NCBI GenBank assembly: GCA_000727475.1 | Contig: KL647319.1 | Coordinates: 356,902-420,901, forward strand | Source of the DNA: Sarcocystis neurona | Lineage: Eukaryota > Apicomplexa > Conoidasida > Eucoccidiorida > Sarcocystidae | Direction of reading: 5' to 3' | DNA: 64,000 bases | Shown here: one piece after another, positions 43,315 through 53,128 of the stretch | Position numbering within the stretch: the first letter of the stretch is position 1 | How the letters are laid out: every line of letters begins with the position of its first letter | Position numbers and translations under genes: made by a program | Notes under the pieces: model-generated | The model's database searches: none | What the model saw: the letters and a program-made list of their open reading frames with translations, nothing else | Told to the model about the DNA's origin: nothing

Positions 43315-45188
43315 GTGCATAAAAGTGCAGACGATCTCTCCGCTTCTGTACCCGTGCCACATGCCTGTGCACCGTGGCTGCCCCACGAGCAGCGTCAGCA
43401 GGTTGCAAGCAACAAACTCGTGGTTGGTGCTGCAACAGGACACCACCCTGCTGCAGCTACTGCGTGCATTTCTGTTCGGCTGCAGAACAGACAACTTGCT
43501 GCGCTGGTGAAGAAGGATCAGCAGCACGTTGGTGCCAAGAAGCTAGTGAGTTTGTGAGGGACTCCCCAACAGTTGCCGCTGCGAAAGGCAGTCGTTCACT
43601 GCATGTGGGAAACTTCGCTGGTTCTCTGCTGCGTGCGCGACGCATCAGTTGTGTCGCATGCGCCGGGTTGAAACGCAGAAGAAGCAACAGCTGCATGCGA
43701 CTGCAAGGATCTTCAGCCCTGTTAAAATAAAAAGCCTTTCACCGTCTGTTGTTGCTGCACAGCGTGCAGTGAAGACTGTGCATGCACTGCGGCGTGAGCA
43801 GCAACGTTTTTTCCTGCTGTTGCCGCTGCTGCCTCAGTTTTTTCCCAAATGCATGTAGCGTTGAACCCGTCGTGCTACGATGCCACACTAGCAGCAGCGC
43901 AACTGGCACGCGCTGCTATTCAGTCCCACGCGCCTCCATGTCGGACGCCTGCGCGCGTTAAAGACGGAACTTCTTTTTCGTGTGGGAGAAGTGGAAACAG
44001 GGTGTTTTTGAACTGGCGAACGACGCAGGTCTTGGTCGCGACACCGGGTGCGCAGAGGCACGCGGCTGTCTGCGCGTGGAATTGTATATGTGTATGCATG
44101 TATTTCTCGTGCCAAAGTTAATGTTTCTCTTTCATCCCTGATTAGCTGACAGGTGCTTCCATGCTTGTACCTGTGTGCGTCCCCGAACTTTTGCACAGCC
44201 TCCTCAACGCAGTGTGACTCGTGTTATTAACTCGCGCGAACAGCTATGTGATGGTGAGTGCAAATCCACCTTCACGTAGAAGTTCCTAGCCGTTTGAACA
44301 GAAATACATACGTGCGTGTGCAGGGCAAATGCAGCAAGCAAAGAATTAGGAAGTCAAGTGGCTGCAGCGATCAAGGGCGTTGCAGCGTTCTACACCGCAC
44401 TTTTCCGCGCGTCTGCAGACGTTCCGCTGCAGCAGCTGGCTCTTTTTCTTTGTCCGAAACACGACATACCGCTTTTCTCTCTACGTTTATCAGTATAGAG
44501 TGCTTCTACTATGCTGCCGCTGACGGCGGTTTCTCCTTTCCGCTTGCAAGGGGCACAGCCGTGAGAGCTGTCTCAGCTGCTGTATTTGCTGCTGGCGCAG
44601 CAACGGCACTGCTGCTATGAAAAGGTGCTTCTGCGGTGCCTGCGAAGAGTGACGTAGACGTTGCGGATAGCAAGAGAAGATAGAGAGCGCTTGGAGAAAT
44701 AGTTGCTGCTGGCGGGATCGTGACTCTAAGGGGGACACACCCTCCGCTTCACGTCGTCTGGGCCCCTCCCTACACAACCTTCTCCGGCACAGATACACAT
44801 GTTTTTCAGCATTAAGATGACCCACCACACACATACCTAAACACATACATACGTACACGCGTACGGAAGATTATACACAAACACGACAAAATATAGGTGT
44901 CTCTCTATGTAGAAGTGTGTACACATGCATTTACATGCGTGTACAGGTGTACACACGTATGCATATACATATATATATATATATATACGAGTGATCTCCT
45001 GACAACAGCACTTGCATAAACGAATTAAATGTGTCTCCCTTTTGCAGGACCTTCTTCCAGCCCCTGGCATGCGGTTCAGCCACTACTCCGGTAGAGGCGA
45101 GGGAATGTTGTTGAACAGCAGCAGCACGCAGAGGAGAGGCAGAGCGTTAACAGCTACAGGAGGAGAGAGCCACTTTTTGCTTCCTCAG
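43315..45188 (+). CDS. unidentified gene of short repeat-free exons
   Basis: Four exons fit together: up to 43545 (ends AALVKKDQQHVGAKKL, donor GTGAGT), 43763-43854 (RAVKTVHALRREQQRFFLLL), 44324-44492 (NAASKELGSQVAAAIKGVAA, then FYTALFRASADVPLQQLALF) and 45048-45188 (DLLPAPGMRFSHYSGRGEGM). All junctions agree in phase (0, 2, 0), and three of the four acceptors are strong (for example CCTTTTGCAG). The donor after 44492 is the weak GTATAG, so the second half is less sure. The product lacks homopolymers and has two hydrophobic helices, suggesting a conserved protein, but I do not recognise the family. The first exon's start is unknown. The last exon may read through to a stop at 45341. Confidence 0.5.
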
Positions 45189-45557
45189 GTGCAACTCTCG
45201 GGTAGCTCAAGGCTCAGACGCCGCAGCCAACGAACACAAGCAGTTCTCTGTCTCGTTGCGGGAGGTATAACGTGTACTCGTTTGCGTGAGAGTAAGCGGT
45301 CGAAGACGTTTATTTTCGTAGACACGCTCTTGTCTGTGTAGCGGTCTCTTTGTGTCTACATGTGTGTGTGTGTGTTTGTACTTACATACATGTATATATG
45401 TATATACACGTATGAAACATCTACCCATATCTCCCGGAATAAGCAAAGTGTGGCTGTAACGGTGAGTATATATATATGAATACCAAGAGACGCCTTGGCA
45501 TATACGTGACTAATGGTGCTGCTGCTGCACGAGCCGCAGTGAACGCAGCAGTAACAA

Positions 45558-45800
45558 ATGAAGAGAAGCAGGCGGCGAACCAGCAGCAGTAGATCAGCAG
45601 CATGCCCAAAGGCAGCAGGACACACAGAGGAGCGCGGCGTCAGATGGGAGGAAACGGAAGAGTCCCGAACGAGGAGAATGATGGCTCCGACTGCTGAGGT
45701 GCATCAGCAGAAGAGGCAGCAGAAAGAGGCAGCAGCGGCAGCAAGTTCTACCCGGAGTGGCGGAGCGCTTCTGCTCGACGACGCAGATTTGCAACGGTAG
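45558..45800 (+). CDS. candidate exon, basic/acidic and Ala-rich
   Basis: Begins with an ATG (MKRSRRRTSSSRSAACPKAA), has a charged middle (GVRWEETEESRTRRMMAP) and ends LLLDDADLQR before a stop that overlaps a GT (CAACG|GTAGAC). It could be a small gene or a downstream exon of the preceding plus-strand gene. A second plus frame (45700-46168) overlaps and reads KFYPEWRSASARRRRF then VDGDVLPAARQQLLLMIESS, which also looks protein-like, so the reading frame here is unsettled. Confidence 0.35.
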   Translation: MKRSRRRTSSSRSAACPKAAGHTEERGVRWEETEESRTRRMMAPTAEVHQQKRQQKEAAAAASSTRSGGALLLDDADLQR

Positions 45801-46080
45801 ACGGCGACGTGCTTCCTGCTGCGCGTCAGCAGCTGCTGCTCATGATAGAGTCCTCCCCCTTTAGTCCGTACACACGCATGAGCTGCTGCAGCTTGTTACG
45901 CCTGCTGCGGCGAGGTAGCTTCTCTCTCCTCCTACCAGCTACAGCACATGTGCGTAGGTCTGCAGTCGAACAGCAACAGCAGCAGCAGGTTCGCCACGTC
46001 CTGCACTGCTTTCTCTCTCGGGGAACTTTGCTCCGACCCTGCGGCGACTGCTGCTGCTGCTGCTGGTACTGCTGCTGCTG

Positions 46081-49000
46081 CTACTGCTGCTGCTGTCCTC
46101 CAGGGTCATGGTCGACAGCAGGTGATGCTGCTCTGTCGTCTTCTCTCTCACAGGCAGCAGCTGGCTGACTCGCTGCAGGCCACCACGCCCCACCAGCAGC
46201 AGCAGCACGAGATACTGGTGCCTCTTCTCTTTCTCTGTCTGCTGCGGATACACAGGCACAAGAAGGCGACAGAGGTGTGCATTCCAGTGTATGTACGCCG
46301 CGTTGGGCTTCGGCAGCAGGCACGGCTGCCGCCGATTCTCCAGCAGCAGTCACAGCAGCAACGAAAGGTGCGGCTTCTTCGCTCCTCGCAACCGCGGCTG
46401 CACGCCCCAACGGAGAGAAACAATCAACAGGATTAGCAGCCCCAGCAGCAGCATGTCCAGCAAAAGCAGCAGCGGGACCATCTGTCTTAGAAGCAGCAGG
46501 CGTCGCGGCAGTAGCAGCAGTCCCGATAGCGGCCTCGCGACAAACTGTCTCAGCAGCAGTAGAAGCAGCCATTTCAGTAGGAAGCTGTACAGGAAGCACC
46601 CTGGCGGGAGGTGCAACAGTGTGGGGAGCAGGACCAGCAGCAGCAACATTTGGGATTGTCTCAGAAGAAGTGTAGAGCCTCTGTCGCTGCTGTTGACTGC
46701 GACGGAGATGGAGTCGGAGTTGCTCTTGCTGTCCTGCGTGCGCCTGTGTTACGTCCTGCAGCTGTTCTGGCTGCTGGTGCTGCTTCTTTGATTGCTGATC
46801 TTGCTGCTGCTGCAGCTCCGGTTGCTGCTCCTGCTGCATTTGTGGCCACTGCAGTTGCTGCAAGGAAGAGAGATGCCGCTGCCCTTGCTGCTGCGACTTT
46901 TTTTCTTGCTGCAGTGGCTGCTTCGCCTGCTGCTTGTGCTGCTGCTGCACGCCTAGGGCACAGGGCTGCTCACGTCCTTCCCGTTTGAGCCACGCAGGCT
47001 GTTCTTCCGGCTGCTGACGCAGCTCCAGCAGCTCCTTTAATGCCGGAAACTGCTGCCTCTGCAGCTCCTGCAGCGCCTGCCGTGGCTGCTGCAGCTGCAA
47101 CTGCAAGGGGAGTGCCTGCTGCCGCTGCAGTCCCTGCTGCTTCACGAGTAGCAGCTTCTCTTCCAGCGTCCCACATCCTGCCTGTTCCTCTTGTGGGAGC
47201 TGACAGTGCAGCTGCAGCAGCAGTTGCTGCTGTTCCTGGTAAGGGGTTCCCTGCTGCTGCAGCTTCTGCTGACGCGGAGGCTGCTGCTGCTCCACCCTGT
47301 CCACCGTTCCCAGCCCACAAGAGAATCCCCCCACTGTGTTAGCTGGTTTGCTTTCACCTGTGCTGCACTGCTCTACCGTTGCTGCGGCTTGCATCGGGCC
47401 GTCCACTGCTGCTGCGGAAGTCTCGCCGTCCTCACGCACTGAAGCCGCACCAGTTCCTGCTCCCGCTCGTCTTTCTCCTCCTGCCTGTCCAATCGTTGCT
47501 GCTGCCGCTGTACGCCTCTCTTCGCCTGCTGCTGCGGCTCTGTGTCTACCTGTCGTCGGTCTCAGCTCCGCTGTTCGATCGTCTGTTCCGTCCTCTGCTC
47601 GGCAGGCCGCCGTTACCAAGCTGTGTGGGGCTTGTCCTGCTGCTGCAGCGTTTGTTTTGTCTCCCTTTGCTCCTGCCGCAGCCTCTGCTCCGCCTGCCTT
47701 TGTTGGTGCTGGAGCCTCTGTGTCACCCGTCTCTGCTGCAGCTGCTTCTGCTGCTTCGCCTGCCACTGCTGCTGCGGCGCTTGGGGAAGCTGCTCGCTTC
47801 CCGGCATCTGCTGCAACCGGATTCCCCAGCATATCGTCTACTTTCGCCTCGCCTGGTGCTGTCGCTGCTGCTTCTTCGTCGCATGTCTCTGCTGCTGCTG
47901 CTGGTTTTCCCTCTGCTCCCGCTGTTCTGGCCTGTCTCTCTGCTACTGCTCTTCCTGCTGCGACAGCACTGGACCGCCCCAGAGTATCTGATGCACTGCT
48001 ATCTGCTGCTGGAGCAAGCTGCTCACTACGCGTCCAAAAAGCTGTGCTGCTGCTGCTTCTTCTTCTCGTGCGGGAGGCTTGCCGCTGCTGACTCTTGGTC
48101 TGCTGCATCTGGTCCTGCTGCATGACTTCCCTTTCTTTCTGCTGCTGCTGTCGGCTCTGCGTCTGGTGTTCAGGCTCCTGCTGCTGCTGGCTCCTTTGCT
48201 CTGACCATTGCTGCTGTCGTGTCAGCTGCTGCTGTGAGGAGCCTTGCTGCTGCCGGCTCTCTTGTTCCTGCGCCTGCTGCTGATATTCCTGCTGTGACTC
48301 ACTTTGTTCGGGCTCCTGCTCCTGCGACTGCTGCTCCTGTTCTAGAGGATCTGCACCAGCATTGCACACCTCGAGCCGACAGCAAGCAGTGCCGCGCGGC
48401 GACGTATCCGCAACTTCCCCCTCTTCTGAAGCCTCGCAGGTCTCTTGCTGTTGCTGCTGCGCTTCGTGAGACGGTTGCCGCTGCTGCAGCTGCTGGTGGC
48501 ATCGCGGCGCCCACTGCTGCTGTTGCTGCTGCACCTGCTGGAGCTCGTGTTGCTGGTGCCTCTGTTTGTGCTGCTGCAGCTCTCGCTGGTGCTGCTGCTG
48601 TTGTTCCTGTTGAGGACTCGCCAGCCGCTGCTGCTGCTGCCGTCTCCAGCGTTGCGCTAGATCGCAGAGTTCCACGTTGGGAAGTTGCGCCTGCGTCTGC
48701 TGCTGCTTGCGAATTTTCAGCAGCGGCATGGGCTGCTGCAAAAAGGGAGGGAGAGCCACTGCTGCAGCAGCAGTTGTACGAGCTCGCAGTGTGTGCAACT
48801 CTCTGTTAGAAAGCAGCACACAGTCTTGCTGCTGCTCTTCCTGCTGCCGGGAGACCTCCGGGAGCTTGTCTGTCGGATCCTGCTGTTGTTCTCCGCTGCT
48901 GCAGGAACTGGGCTGCTGCTGCAGCTGTTGCACGGGAAGGTGGGGGACAGCAGCAGGGGCCCCTGTTGTTGAGCAGAACAGAGAAAGGCGCTGCTCCTCT

Positions 49001-50529
49001 CCCTTCTGCTGTTCGAGCTCCTGCAGCACCAGCAGCACGTCGCGTTGATGCAGCTGCTCTTCCCGCTGTTGTTGACGCTGCACTTCGTTCCTCCGCCGCT
49101 GCTGCTGCAGCAACCCGGGTCGCTGCTCTGCCAGCAGCTCCTGCGCCGGGTGCTCGTATTCCCACGCACACTGCTGTTGCTGTTGCGGCTGCTGTTGCTC
49201 ATTCCGAGACGTGAACCTTGCTCTTGGGGAAGGAAGGAGCGGACTGAGGCTGTTGCAGGGCGCCGGTGCTTCGACATATTCGTCCTTGCTGCTCGGGCCG
49301 TTGCACCAGCTCCCACCGGGTTCTTGCTGCTGCTGCAGGCCCTCTTCCTTCGTCTCTGCATGTTGCTGCTGCGGTGGAGAGGGCGTAAAAACAGCAGCAG
49401 GTTCTCTTCCTATGAGCGTCATAATATGTTGCAGCCGCTTCTGCAGCAGCGCCACTCGCTGCGCCTGTTTTGTCACTGCTGTTGCAGCTGCAGCAGCAGC
49501 AGGCGGCAGGTGTGGGGCTTGCATGTCTTGCCGCGGTGAGACTGCTGCTGCTGCAGCACCAGCAGCAACTGCCTGCACGTGTGCTACCACACCCTCCTGC
49601 TGTGTCTGCTGCTCAAGGCAGCTGCCGCTGCTCTTCCCGCTGCAGCTGCTCTGAGGATCACGACGTTTTCCCGTCGCTTTGGGTGGCTCTGCTGCTGCTG
49701 CTGCGGCTGCATGCGACAGGGGGAGCGTCGGCGGCTGCTGCTTTTCAGAAAGAACCGGAAACCTACTGACCCTGGACGCCCCTGCGACAGCTGCCAAGCC
49801 ACTCGTTTCTCCCTCTGGTTGACGCTTCTGTTGCGGCGGCTGAAAGTGATTCTGCTGCAGCAGGGGGGCCTGCAGCTGAGGAAACGAGGAATGCTGCTCC
49901 AGCTGCTGCGAAGACGACGGCTGCAGCACGTTTGAAAACTTCGTCTGCGGAGACAAGAGAAGCAGCTGGTGCTGCTGCAGCAGCTGCTGCTGTTGCTGCT
50001 GCTGCAACAAAGTGCAGCAGAGTACTTGGGCGCGTTCAAGAGCCAACAACAAAGACGAGATCAAACCGTCCTCTGCGCCCGAATGGTGCCGCTGCTGTTT
50101 CTGCGGCCCTTCTAGCTCTTCCGGAATCTGCTGCTGCTGCGCCGGGTGACCTTTTTGCTGCTGCTGCTGCTGTTGAGGTTGCTGCTGATGAACCTGCTGC
50201 TGCTGCTCTGCTTCTTGCTTATTACGCAGCTGTTGCTGTTGCTGCTGCTGCTGCCCCTCCATCTCCTCCTCAGTCCCTTCCGAGTGCTGGTCCCCGATGT
50301 TGCTGTTGCGGCGCTGCTTCCACCGCCCGCCGTCCCAGCAGGCCCTGGCCGAAGAACCTGCAACAGCAGCAGTGCCCAAGTTGCAGAGTTCGTCAGTGCC
50401 TGCGGAACCTGCGGCAGCAGCGCAGCAGCAGCAGCAGTCCACCGAGTCAACACCAGCTGCCAAGTCAACGCGTGTCTGGCGATGTAACCAGGACAACAGC
50501 AGCAGACGGGCGCATGCAAAAAGTGACAC
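46081..50529 (-). CDS. large Gln-rich protein, unknown function
   Basis: A single minus-strand frame of 1,482 codons. The first in-frame ATG is at 50262 (MEGQQQQ), but the frame is open upstream to 50529, with a possible acceptor ending CATCGCCAG just ahead of TRVDLAAGVDS. Poly-Gln dominates. Repeat-free islands argue it is real: GAEDGLISSLLLALERAQVL near residue 150, and AQRVALLQKRLQHIMTLIGR near 353, which may form a short helix or leucine-rich dimer. The C-terminal third is Ala-rich with acidic residues. No signal peptide, membrane segment or catalytic motif is visible. Plus-strand readings of the same DNA are Leu/Cys-rich shadows. The gene is convergent with the plus-strand genes to its left. 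It may continue past 46081 by splicing. Confidence 0.55.
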   Translation of the reverse strand: MSLFACARLLLLSWLHRQTRVDLAAGVDSVDCCCCCAAAAGSAGTDELCNLGTAAVAGSSARACWDGGRWKQRRNSNIGDQHSEGTEEEMEGQQQQQQQQLRNKQEAEQQQQVHQQQPQQQQQQQKGHPAQQQQIPEELEGPQKQQRHHSGAEDGLISSLLLALERAQVLCCTLLQQQQQQQLLQQHQLLLLSPQTKFSNVLQPSSSQQLEQHSSFPQLQAPLLQQNHFQPPQQKRQPEGETSGLAAVAGASRVSRFPVLSEKQQPPTLPLSHAAAAAAAEPPKATGKRRDPQSSCSGKSSGSCLEQQTQQEGVVAHVQAVAAGAAAAAVSPRQDMQAPHLPPAAAAAATAVTKQAQRVALLQKRLQHIMTLIGREPAAVFTPSPPQQQHAETKEEGLQQQQEPGGSWCNGPSSKDEYVEAPAPCNSLSPLLPSPRARFTSRNEQQQPQQQQQCAWEYEHPAQELLAEQRPGLLQQQRRRNEVQRQQQREEQLHQRDVLLVLQELEQQKGEEQRLSLFCSTTGAPAAVPHLPVQQLQQQPSSCSSGEQQQDPTDKLPEVSRQQEEQQQDCVLLSNRELHTLRARTTAAAAVALPPFLQQPMPLLKIRKQQQTQAQLPNVELCDLAQRWRRQQQQRLASPQQEQQQQHQRELQQHKQRHQQHELQQVQQQQQQWAPRCHQQLQQRQPSHEAQQQQQETCEASEEGEVADTSPRGTACCRLEVCNAGADPLEQEQQSQEQEPEQSESQQEYQQQAQEQESRQQQGSSQQQLTRQQQWSEQRSQQQQEPEHQTQSRQQQQKEREVMQQDQMQQTKSQQRQASRTRRRSSSSTAFWTRSEQLAPAADSSASDTLGRSSAVAAGRAVAERQARTAGAEGKPAAAAETCDEEAAATAPGEAKVDDMLGNPVAADAGKRAASPSAAAAVAGEAAEAAAAETGDTEAPAPTKAGGAEAAAGAKGDKTNAAAAGQAPHSLVTAACRAEDGTDDRTAELRPTTGRHRAAAAGEERRTAAAATIGQAGGERRAGAGTGAASVREDGETSAAAVDGPMQAAATVEQCSTGESKPANTVGGFSCGLGTVDRVEQQQPPRQQKLQQQGTPYQEQQQLLLQLHCQLPQEEQAGCGTLEEKLLLVKQQGLQRQQALPLQLQLQQPRQALQELQRQQFPALKELLELRQQPEEQPAWLKREGREQPCALGVQQQHKQQAKQPLQQEKKSQQQGQRHLSSLQQLQWPQMQQEQQPELQQQQDQQSKKQHQQPEQLQDVTQAHAGQQEQLRLHLRRSQQQRQRLYTSSETIPNVAAAGPAPHTVAPPARVLPVQLPTEMAASTAAETVCREAAIGTAATAATPAASKTDGPAAAFAGHAAAGAANPVDCFSPLGRAAAVARSEEAAPFVAAVTAAGESAAAVPAAEAQRGVHTLECTPLSPSCACVSAADREREEAPVSRAAAAGGAWWPAASQPAAACEREDDRAASPAVDHDPGGQQQQ

Positions 50530-50559
50530 CGGCAGGGGCTTCTCATTTTCAACAAAAGC

Positions 50560-51230
50560 AAATATTCACAAAAAAGCCACATATATGTACGCAGAAACAC
50601 ACAGACATATATATACAACTACAAAAGTAGGGAAATCAAAAGCGGCTTATTCGACGTAGATGCGTACAGCCCATATGTTAAACGTACATTCGTCTGACCT
50701 TCCCTGCACTATCGCGACAATACATACATATATATACATATATGCACCCCTATGAACAATATACATATACCTATATATCTATATATATATTATACATATG
50801 TGTATACATATCTATATGCAGGATGAGTATATACAAATATTTATATATATATATATATACTGAGGGAGAGGGAAAGTAAGATATGGATATAGATAACAAG
50901 ATTGAGGAAGATATATTCATGTCATACCGACCACCGCAGAAATCTACGTGCGCCTACATATTATATATACATATATGCCTTTGTAAAATATATATGCATG
51001 TACATATATATATATATATACATACATATACACACCTTCCTAATATTCATACACACATACGCATATACCCATATGTACATATATATATATATATATATAT
51101 ATGTGTACATACATGAATATTCACACGCGCACACACACACACACACATATTCACACATATACATATGTATATATATGTGTTTATGTATATATATATATAT
51201 TATGTATCTCTTCATGAGAGTAGTGAGGTG
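50560..51230. repeat. TA-rich microsatellite island
   Basis: Almost continuous TATA/TATG/CATA repeats, including pure TA runs at 50845-50860 and 51079-51100 and a CACACA run near 51130. It separates the minus-strand Gln-rich gene from the next minus-strand frame. Open frames across it encode only Tyr/Ile/His repeats and are artefacts. Confidence 0.9.
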
Positions 51231-51558
51231 TCAATAAGGCGGCGCTGCTTATTTTAGGTAGCTGTTCGACTGGACGGATTTTTTGTGCTTCTGCTGTTGC
51301 GACGATGCTGCCGGTCGTTTGTGTTGCTGCTGTTGCTTCTGCTATTTTTAGCTGTTCCTGTCGTGGCTTTTGACATGAGCAGAGTAAGCAGCAACAAGGG
51401 CTCCACCAACAGGAGCGGCTTAGCAGTGTAAAATACTGCTTTTCGCAGCCACAGCAGCAGCAGCATCAGGAGGAGCAGCAGCAGCGTCAACGTCAGCAGC
51501 GACAGCAGCAGGAGCGAAGCATCCCCTCCCAGGAGCAACAACAGCAGTGGGAACCTAC

Positions 51559-51757
51559 TTTTAACAGCAGGAACAGCAGCTGCAGGATCAACAGAAACTG
51601 CAGGAACAAAAGCCTTGCAGTGCTTGGCCTTACTGCTTTGCTCTCTGCAGAAGTTAGAATCAGTTTCTGATTTTCTCGGCGTTGTTAACGAGTCTGCTGC
51701 TGCTGCTTGTTGCATGCAAAAAGAAGAAGCAGCAACAGCCAGGAAAAGCTTGGTCAT
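51559..51757 (-). CDS. candidate first exon of a secreted protein
   Basis: On the minus strand an ATG at 51757 starts MTKLFLAVAASSFCMQQAAA, a textbook signal peptide with possible cleavage after AAAA. It is followed by a soluble, repeat-free segment (DSLTTPRKSETDSNFCREQS, then KAKHCKAFVPAV). A donor AAAA|GTAGGT ends it at 51559. A short signal-peptide first exon is common among coccidian surface and secreted proteins, but I could not find a convincing second exon between 51560 and 51250, where the frame is Leu-rich. The frame is also open upstream to 52066 with Leu/Cys-rich sequence. It may be a relic or a false call. Confidence 0.3.
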
Positions 51758-51759
51758 CT

Positions 51760-52500
51760 GCTGCTGCAGGAGCGCGGTCGGCCGGCCCCCGTACTGCTGC
51801 TGCAGCAGCTGCAGCAGCCACGCTTCTGCATGCGCCAGCAGCTGAAACAGAAGCAGCAGCAGCAAGAAGAGCAGAAACGTGGCCCTCACCAGTACACGGG
51901 AGCAGCAGCAGCAACCGGTAGCAGCAGCAGCAGCGACGAACAGCAGGCGTAACATATCAATACAGAGCAGCAGCACCCGCAGCAATGAGTCCCGGCAGCA
52001 GGAGAAACGAGTAGCGGCCGCACCACTAATGCAGAGGAGAAACAGGGCAAGAAGCATCAGCAGCAACGAGGAACAGCAACAATAGCAACGAGTTACAGCA
52101 GCACTACCCTAAACAGCAACAGCAGCTACGACTAGCAGCAGCAGCAGCTCCCATTAGAAGCAGCAGCAGCAGCTACGACTACAAGCGGCAGCCGCGGCTA
52201 CGACTCGTAGCGGCAGCAGCAGTCGGCGCAACGGCTAGCAGCAGCAGTGCCAAGAGAGAGCAGCAGCAGTAACGCTGAAGAGCAGCCACACCGCAGCAGC
52301 ACTTCAAGCAGCAACAGCAGCAGCAAGGCTCGGGTGTGTGCTGCCAGAGCCACATGGCACCAAATTTTGTCTCGAGGAACTGCAAAAACACGACCCCATT
52401 TCCTCCTGGATACCACTTGCAGCAGTCAACTTCGACAGCGCATCCTGCCGCATATGCGTGCATATATACAAACGTATACACAAGTCGTAACACCTACGCA
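51760..52500. other. CAG-rich stretch without a clear gene
   Basis: Dense CAG/AGC triplets on the plus strand (51880-52330) with several short competing frames and frequent stops. It may be untranslated or intronic. Confidence 0.4.
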
Positions 52501-52539
52501 CACACAAAAGAGTATACTCTATCGCTCTCTCTCTCTCCG

Positions 52540-53090
52540 TATATATATATATATGTAAGGGGAAAAAAAAACAAGTACGTAAACGGCTTGAAAGCTTGCA
52601 CAACGTATCTATGTGCACACACATTATAATGTATATATATGTATATACACGCATATTGTATATATTAGATATATTGTTTGCTTATATATATATTTTTTAT
52701 ATTTATATATATGCATGGAGAGAGAGACAGATAAACAGCATTCATAGATTCTCTGGAGAAAAAGACTAAGAGATGCACATCCATGTATCTATATATTTGT
52801 ATATATATACATATACATATATAAACATTTATATATATATATATATATATATGTATGTAAATGTATATTTGAATAAATATATATATGTATATATGTATAT
52901 AAATATATATATGTATATGAATATATATATATATATGTATATGTATTGTGTATATATGGAAATGGGCATATATATATATATATATATATATACGTATACG
53001 TACGTGCATGTCACTCTTCCTAAATAATGAAATCTATCACATCTATATATACATATATACGCGAGAATATTTATATCTACATATATGCGG
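52540..53090. repeat. TA-rich microsatellite island
   Basis: Long TA and TATG runs with little else, notably pure TA stretches near 52829-52850 and 52967-52991. It lies immediately downstream of the next minus-strand gene and mirrors the island at 50560-51230. Confidence 0.9.
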
Positions 53091-53128
53091 ATAGGGCTCC
53101 GTTCAGCAATATGTAGCTGCTTATATTT

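Noticed and set aside
47336..48125. A 248- to 251-codon plus-strand Ala- or Leu-rich pair of frames.
   Set aside because: They oppose the longer minus-strand Gln/Ala frame, which has repeat-free islands; the Ala frame here reflects GCT on the strand opposite CAG.
50883..51237. Open frames encoding Tyr/Ile/His repeats.
   Set aside because: They arise from TATA/CATA microsatellites and have no other coding sign.
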